The translations under genes were made by a program, and so were the position numbers. DNA of 7,544 nucleotides from Planctomycetota bacterium (GTDB taxonomy: Bacteria > Planctomycetota > Phycisphaerae > Sedimentisphaerales > Anaerohalosphaeraceae): NCBI GenBank assembly GCA_019456245.1, contig VRUF01000107.1:1-7544 (forward strand), given 5' to 3'. Below the pieces are notes generated by a model. It ran no database searches. It was not told the DNA's origin and saw nothing but the letters and a program-made list of their open reading frames with translations. Positions 3,943 through 7,544 of this stretch are shown here, in pieces. Within the stretch, counting starts at the first letter, position 1. Each line of letters opens with the position of its first letter.

Positions 3943-4398
3943 CTATGCTGGGGCTAATCTGGGTTTTTTGGCCTTCCGGAGTTCCGCGATTTCTTCCCTG
4001 GTAATCCTGTCTTCCGGCAGGACTTGTGCGAACTCCGGAACATTATCTTTGTCTTTGTGGCTGAACTTACTTTTTTGCAACTTTTTCAGGACGTTCCAGC
4101 AATCGACACCGCATTTATAGAGCAGCTTATAACCTTTTTTTGTGATCATATAAAGAGTCGATTGGAATACCATTCCGAGTTTTTTATCCAGCCTTATCCG
4201 CCGTCGCCGGCGGATAACTCCCTCGTCTTCGAGACACCGCAACCAGCGGTTGAGAGTACGGCGGGACCGGTCAACCCCTTGATGACTTGACAATAATTGA
4301 CAGATTTTCTTCTGAGAGGGGAAGCTGTAATATTTCTTATACTTGCGAGAAACGCCAAAAAGGGTGGACAAAACGGGGAGGTAATACGTTTTTGACAT
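3943..4398 (-). CDS. Winged helix-turn-helix DNA-binding protein
   Basis: This 151-aa basic protein contains a winged-helix domain: first helices around SFPSQKKICQLLSSH (residues 25-39), a recognition helix SRRTLNRWLRCLEDEG (45-60), then a very basic wing VIRRRRRIRLDK (61-72) and the strand QSTLYMITKKGYKLL (79-93). The tail is charged and ends in KAKKPRLAPA. Proteins with the 'SRRTLNR-L-LE-G-I-R-R' core are found in small phages and plasmids as replication or transcription regulators. I cannot decide which role applies here. The ATG at 4398 has AGAGGTGA just upstream. The gene is monocistronic and leftward, convergent with the early genes and divergent from the late operon. Its promoter is flanked by an inverted repeat, so it probably controls itself and perhaps the late genes. 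Confidence 0.8.
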   Translation of the reverse strand: MSKTYYLPVLSTLFGVSRKYKKYYSFPSQKKICQLLSSHQGVDRSRRTLNRWLRCLEDEGVIRRRRRIRLDKKLGMVFQSTLYMITKKGYKLLYKCGVDCWNVLKKLQKSKFSHKDKDNVPEFAQVLPEDRITREEIAELRKAKKPRLAPA

Positions 4399-4426
4399 GA
4401 GATCACCTCTGTAGAATTGTTTAATA

Positions 4427-4466
4427 GTTGACAGATCTTATAAAAAGATAGTACGGGAATGTCAAC
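4427..4466 (-). promoter_or_regulatory. Promoter of the winged-helix gene, flanked by an inverted repeat
   Basis: On the left strand TTGACA (4465-4460), a 17-bp spacer and TATAAG (4442-4437) make a near-consensus sigma-A promoter. GTTGACA (4427-4433) and TGTCAAC (4460-4466) are perfect 7-bp inverted arms. One overlaps the -35 box and the other covers the expected transcription start. The 12-mer TTGACAGAT-C/T-TT also occurs inside the gene (4297-4308). The promoter is well supported; the operator function is inferred. Confidence 0.8.
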
Positions 4467-4550
4467 AGGGGCTTTTCGGTATAGTAGGCCGGAGGAACCT
4501 AAACCACAATATATCGTGGTTGCCCAGGGCGCTGCGATCACAATATCTTG

Positions 4551-4556
4551 TATAAT
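4551..4556 (+). promoter_or_regulatory. Candidate -10 box for the late operon
   Basis: TATAAT stands 13 bp before the ATG of the first structural gene and is preceded by TTG. No good -35 hexamer lies at normal spacing. This is typical of a promoter needing an activator. A small hairpin, ACCAC (4503-4507) with GTGGT (4516-4520), and the motif AAACCACAA-N-ATAT lie upstream. Confidence 0.45.
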
Positions 4557-4569
4557 GGGGGAAAACGTC

Positions 4570-4992
4570 ATGGCAGAAATTAAATCGATGAACGCAATAC
4601 GGGAAAAATGGCAGCGGGTGACACCGGGCCGGACGGAAGATTACAAAATCGGGATCGCGAACCCGAAGCGGGACTGGGAAACGGAAACCCTGGAGTCCAG
4701 GGACAACTGGAAGGCTGGCGTCGATGCCGCTTTCGCTAAGGGCCTGTTTGCAAAGGGCGTGACGAAAGCCGGGACTAAGAAATGGCAAGACAAAGCCTTG
4801 AAGAAAGGGCCTGGACGTTTTGCCGAAGGTGTCTATCTTGCCGGGCCGGATTACGAAAAAGGGTTCGCTCCCTACCGGGAAGCGATCTCGAGAGTTGATC
4901 TTGGCCCGAGGTTCCCGAAACGGGATCCACGGAACTTGGAGAGGGTCCGCCGGGTAGTTGAAGCTCTGGTTGAGGAAAAACTGAGCGGGTAA
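4570..4992 (+). CDS. 140-aa basic protein upstream of the capsid gene, probable virion component
   Basis: The ATG at 4570 is preceded by GGGGGAAAACGTC. A longer frame from 4459 crosses the promoter and is not used. The protein is rich in Lys, Arg, Gly and aromatic residues, with repeated W/F-x-x-GV-type units: NWKAGVDAA (46-54), LFAKGVTKAGTKKWQ (59-73), RFAEGVYLAGPDYEKGFAPYREAI (83-106). It ends with a helix, NLERVRRVVEALVEEKL. From memory, proteins with this 'KW..VTP.R...Y' start and 'GFAPYR...R.DP.N.ERV' end are recurrent in metagenomic virus genomes near structural genes; that is not checked here. The position directly before the capsid gene, in the same operon (42-bp gap), favours a structural or DNA-associated role. 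It has no membrane span and no signal peptide. Confidence 0.75.
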   Translation: MAEIKSMNAIREKWQRVTPGRTEDYKIGIANPKRDWETETLESRDNWKAGVDAAFAKGLFAKGVTKAGTKKWQDKALKKGPGRFAEGVYLAGPDYEKGFAPYREAISRVDLGPRFPKRDPRNLERVRRVVEALVEEKLSG

Positions 4993-5034
4993 ACCCAAAC
5001 CACAAGATATTAAAGAGTAAACAAAGGAGGAATT

Positions 5035-6117
5035 ATGCTGTACAGACTATCAGAAATTCTGGCTCCTGAAGACCTGGGAGCATCAGGAACAAAAATTATC
5101 GATCTCACGCTTGCCGACGTAATCAGCCGGATCGAGGTGATCATGAAAACCAAAAACGGTAATTCGGCCTTCGAAGATCATCCGGCGGCAAATATCACAA
5201 AGCTCGAACTAATAGACGGCTCCGACGTTCTGTTTTCGCTCACGGGGAGAGAAGTTCAATCCCTTAATTTTTACGACCGTGGGGTGCCTGTAGATAACCA
5301 CATGACCGGCTCAAACGGCGAGTGGATGAGGGCGAGCTTTGGTTTAGACTTTGGCAGAAAACTTTTCGATCAGGAGTTAGCGTTTGATCCGAAGAAGTTC
5401 ACCAATCCGCAGTTAAAAATCACGTGGGACGAGGACGTCGCGAATACATCGTGCGCTGAAAACTCAATCATGGTAATCGCTCATATTTTTGACGAAGCAA
5501 ACCCCGCGCCCACCGGTTTTTTGATGACCAAAGAATTATACACATACAGCCCAAGCGCGAACGCACACGAATATATCGACCTGCCGACCGATTACCCGAT
5601 ACGAAAATTGTTGATGGGATCACACCAGGAAGAACGGACTTTCACGCAAATGCTGGCTGAAATCAAGCTAAGCGAGGATAACGATAAACGGGTGCCGCTC
5701 GACGTCCTGGGCGACGAATTATTCTGGCAGATTAAAAGAACATATCCGGAATACATTGAAAACGTCTATATGGTCATTGGCACAACGGACACCGAGTTTC
5801 GCGTAACGCCCTCTGAGGACGCTGTGATTGTGGGATCGAAAACCAGCACGGTAGCAGGTTTAATGCTGATATTTCAAAATGGCGGCCTGGCAAAAGGAAA
5901 ATGCGAAACAGCGGCTGAAACGATCTATATGATGTGTAAAGGTTATATTCCCCACGGGTACGCCTCGATCCCATTTGGAGATCCGGACGTCACGGAAAAC
6001 TGGTATGACGTGACCAAAATAGGGTCTCTGGTATTACGGTTGAAAGCCGGCCCGAGCTTAGGTTCAAGTCCTACCATCCAGGTGATAGCTCAACAGTTAA
6101 GAAAATACGCAGCTTAA
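5035..6117 (+). CDS. Double jelly-roll major capsid protein
   Basis: This is the most diagnostic gene of the window. The 360-aa, beta-rich, cysteine-poor protein fits the DJR major capsid proteins of tailless viruses (PM2/FLiP-like and related metagenomic groups). The first roll spans about 20-155, with the pattern SFGLDFGRKLFDQELAFDP (101-119) then NPQLKITW (124-131). A linker with EYIDLPTDYPIRKLL (179-193) and AEIKLSEDNDKRVPLD (208-223) leads to the second roll, about 240-357. That roll has GYIPHGYASIPFGDP (303-317), NWYDVTKIGSLVLRLKAG (322-339) and the end QVIAQQLRKYAA. The 'PHG...PFGD' and 'QQLR-Y' endings are familiar from these viruses. AAAGGAGG precedes the ATG by 4 bases. The assignment rests on motif reading; structure prediction would settle it. 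Confidence 0.8.
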   Translation: MLYRLSEILAPEDLGASGTKIIDLTLADVISRIEVIMKTKNGNSAFEDHPAANITKLELIDGSDVLFSLTGREVQSLNFYDRGVPVDNHMTGSNGEWMRASFGLDFGRKLFDQELAFDPKKFTNPQLKITWDEDVANTSCAENSIMVIAHIFDEANPAPTGFLMTKELYTYSPSANAHEYIDLPTDYPIRKLLMGSHQEERTFTQMLAEIKLSEDNDKRVPLDVLGDELFWQIKRTYPEYIENVYMVIGTTDTEFRVTPSEDAVIVGSKTSTVAGLMLIFQNGGLAKGKCETAAETIYMMCKGYIPHGYASIPFGDPDVTENWYDVTKIGSLVLRLKAGPSLGSSPTIQVIAQQLRKYAA

Positions 6118-6138
6118 AAGCCTGGCCAGAGGTATATT

Positions 6139-6492
6139 ATGAACATCCAGGATTTTAGGCAGATTTACCGGCGGAAGATAAAGGGCGTCAGCGACGGGTC
6201 CTCTACAATCCGGCTCAAGCTGGGCAGGGTGGGTCCTAAAACGCTCCGTGTGTTGACCCACGTCACGGTTGAGGACCGAACCACAAGTTTCGCAAAGTGC
6301 CGATTAGGGACCTCCAACGGCGCTATTGATTTTTACCTTGACGAACTCACCACGCTCGCGGCCAACGAACTTGCCGTCTCCCGATCCGATATACTTCTTG
6401 GAGAGTCAGACGTTTTTTTCGCGGAGCTGACAGGGACAACATCCGGGGATGATCTGGTGATGAACTGTGTCGGCTGGGAGTTAGAGCTATGA
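6139..6492 (+). CDS. Small beta-sandwich protein, probable minor capsid component
   Basis: The product is 117 aa. After a basic N-terminus (FRQIYRRKIKG) it is a series of strands: STIRLKLGRV, TLRVLTHVTVEDRTTSFAKCRLGTSNGAIDFYLDEL, then SDILLGESDVFFAELTGTTSGDDLVMNCVGWELEL. The late 'GESDVFFAELTG-TSGDDL--N--G' part resembles single beta-sandwich proteins that follow DJR capsid genes in related genomes, as I recall them; this is inference. Such proteins can occupy vertices or form a base for spikes. The start has AGAGG 6 bases upstream. Its stop overlaps the start of the next gene by 4 bases (ATGA), so the two are translationally coupled. No membrane span is visible. Confidence 0.65.
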   Translation: MNIQDFRQIYRRKIKGVSDGSSTIRLKLGRVGPKTLRVLTHVTVEDRTTSFAKCRLGTSNGAIDFYLDELTTLAANELAVSRSDILLGESDVFFAELTGTTSGDDLVMNCVGWELEL

Positions 6493-7286
6493 CCGATTTC
6501 GGACGCAGAGCCGGGGATATGAAGAAGTCCGTGTACGACACAAACGGCGATGGAGTTGTAGACAATTCGGAGCTTTTAGAAGGCAGCTCAAAAGCCGCAG
6601 TGCAAACCCACACCCCGGCAAGCCATACACACCTTGAGGTGGACGTCACAGACCTGGACCACGACGCTCAAAAAGTAAAGGGAGTAATAATAAATGATGC
6701 GGCGAAAGCGGATCAGAAGGTCTTGGCCTATGACTCCGGAACCGATCGCATCGTTTATATAACGCCGGCGGCCTCGGGGGCCGCGCTTCAATCGATTCAA
6801 CGTGGAACTATTTTATTGGAGGGCACGGACTTAAGCGGCACAGCGGCGATAAGCTCGGTTGATGTTGATAAATCTTTTATAATTCATTTGGGACAATCGC
6901 AGGAAGCAGGTGACACCGGTGTCGGGTTTACCAAGCTGTTTTGCTGTCTGGAGATAGTTAACTCTACGACCATCCGGGCGTGGCGGAAAGCAGCTTCAGC
7001 GGGTGTAACCCCGCTGGTGTCATTTATAGTGGTAGAGTTCGCTACCGGAATTAACTCAATTCAGCGGGGAATAAACCAACCGACGGGAGTAGGCGACACA
7101 CTTATAACCGTAACCGCGGTTGATGTTGCCAAATCGTTTTTAATCGCAAGTCAAAATACAGGATCCAGTAACACTGAACATTTTATGTCAATTAAAATAA
7201 CCAATTCAACCATGTTGACCCTAAGAATGATGGCCGGCGGCGCCAGCAATCCGGAATTTAGCTGGGAATTGGTGGAATTTGAGTAA
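6489..7286 (+). CDS. Spike or receptor-binding-like protein with EF-hand loop and duplicated domain
   Basis: The 265-aa protein begins with a short helix, then a canonical 12-residue calcium loop DTNGDGVVDNSE (17-28; ligand positions Asp17, Asn19, Asp21, Val23 backbone, Asp25, Glu28). A Thr/His-rich linker (HTPASHTHLEVDVTDLDHDA, 41-60) of the kind seen in phage fibres follows. The rest is two related beta domains, about 99-184 and 188-265. Both start SIQRG, share VDV-x-KSF-x-I and an I-x-NST motif, and end VEF. DNA identity between the copies is high around 6857-6883 and 7118-7144, suggesting a rather recent duplication. It overlaps the previous gene by 4 bases. The architecture suggests a calcium-stabilised spike or adhesin exposed on the virion. 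The target on the host is unknown. Confidence 0.65.
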   Translation: MTDFGRRAGDMKKSVYDTNGDGVVDNSELLEGSSKAAVQTHTPASHTHLEVDVTDLDHDAQKVKGVIINDAAKADQKVLAYDSGTDRIVYITPAASGAALQSIQRGTILLEGTDLSGTAAISSVDVDKSFIIHLGQSQEAGDTGVGFTKLFCCLEIVNSTTIRAWRKAASAGVTPLVSFIVVEFATGINSIQRGINQPTGVGDTLITVTAVDVAKSFLIASQNTGSSNTEHFMSIKITNSTMLTLRMMAGGASNPEFSWELVEFE

Positions 7287-7298
7287 AGGTTTTTTGAT

Positions 7299-7544
7299 AT
7301 GTTTTACGCTTTTACACACCCAGTAGTAACTGGTAATATAGTAACAGCCAAGGCCCGGGTCGGCCTGGACCTCACCGCAGGAATAATTCATCAGGTTGAT
7401 GTTTTGTTCCAGGACGGCTGTGATCATCTGGTCGAAGTTCAGATCTTCCAGGCTAATTATCAACTGTGGCCATCTAACCGAGGGGCAACAATGAAAGGCA
7501 ACGCCACGGTTATTTCATTCCGCGAGTTCTATGCGCTCGAACCC
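7299..7544 (+). CDS. Beta-sandwich minor capsid-like protein, partial at the right edge
   Basis: The frame is open from ATG 7299 to the end of the window (82 codons seen), 12 bp after the spike-like gene. A weak site, AAAGG, lies about 10 bases before the start. Visible motifs are LDLTAGIIHQVDVLFQDGC (23-41), HLVEVQIFQANYQLWPSN (43-60) and ATVISFREFYALEP (69-82). The pattern 'G-I-x-x-V-x-[VI]-x-F-x-x-G-C' followed by 'Q-[LV]-W-P-x-N' is, as I remember, typical of a short beta-sandwich protein found in many DJR virus genomes in the structural block. The remainder is missing, so length and C-terminal domain cannot be judged. It supports the DJR reading of the operon. Confidence 0.65.
   Translation, partial: MFYAFTHPVVTGNIVTAKARVGLDLTAGIIHQVDVLFQDGCDHLVEVQIFQANYQLWPSNRGATMKGNATVISFREFYALEP

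Noticed and set aside
4462..4998. Long leftward open frame opposite the first late gene
   Set aside because: It is antisense to a well-supported gene, rich in Pro, Phe and Arg as expected of a shadow frame, and has no ribosome site.
1..7544. tRNA or rRNA genes and insertion sequences
   Set aside because: No cloverleaf with a T-loop and acceptor stem, no rRNA-like segment and no transposase motif were noticed on either strand.

Overview
This window looks like part of the genome of a small tailless bacterial virus, or a plasmid-like prophage of one, from the double jelly-roll (DJR) capsid lineage. The strongest evidence is a 360-residue protein at 5035-6117 that reads like a DJR major capsid protein. 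It is followed by a set of short beta-rich virion proteins, the last of which runs off the right edge. The host is probably a member of the Bacillota: Shine-Dalgarno sites are strong and purine-rich (GGAGGTG type), promoters resemble sigma-A sites, and the early genes are AT-rich. The host call is inference. No terminase, portal, tail, integrase, packaging ATPase or recognisable replication initiator is present here. Those that exist would lie outside the window.

Layout. (1) 1-342 is non-coding and full of inverted repeats and terminator-like hairpins. (2) 343-1908 is a leftward block. In transcription order it holds an AbrB-like DNA-binding protein, a ParB-family protein with a C-terminal four-cysteine motif, a 54-aa single-span membrane protein that simple ORF calling misses, an M15-peptidase-like protein with altered active-site residues, and a 51-aa unknown. 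(3) 1909-2601 is a roughly 690-bp regulatory region with several GC-rich hairpins and a tandem pair of GTCAA-N4-TTGAC palindromes. (4) 2602-3790 is a rightward run of four small early genes, each with a strong Shine-Dalgarno site. Three of them are preceded by a GC hairpin, and two of those hairpins belong to a perfect 30-bp direct repeat. (5) 3791-3942 is a convergent terminator region. (6) 3943-4398 is a leftward winged-helix protein with a near-consensus promoter flanked by an inverted repeat. (7) 4570-7544 is the rightward structural operon: a 140-aa basic protein, the DJR capsid protein, a beta-sandwich minor protein, a spike-like protein with an EF-hand-type loop and a duplicated domain, and a partial beta-sandwich minor capsid protein.

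How it may work. The AbrB-like and winged-helix proteins are candidate switch regulators. TTGACA/TGTCAA half-sites recur at the AbrB start, in the 2386-2460 operator cluster and at the winged-helix promoter, which suggests a shared or cross-regulating circuit. The ParB-like protein suggests maintenance as an extrachromosomal element, although no ParA is visible. The membrane protein and degenerate peptidase sit where a lysis pair might be expected, but the peptidase motif is so altered that a non-catalytic role is likely. All family assignments come from reading protein sequences by eye. No database search was run.
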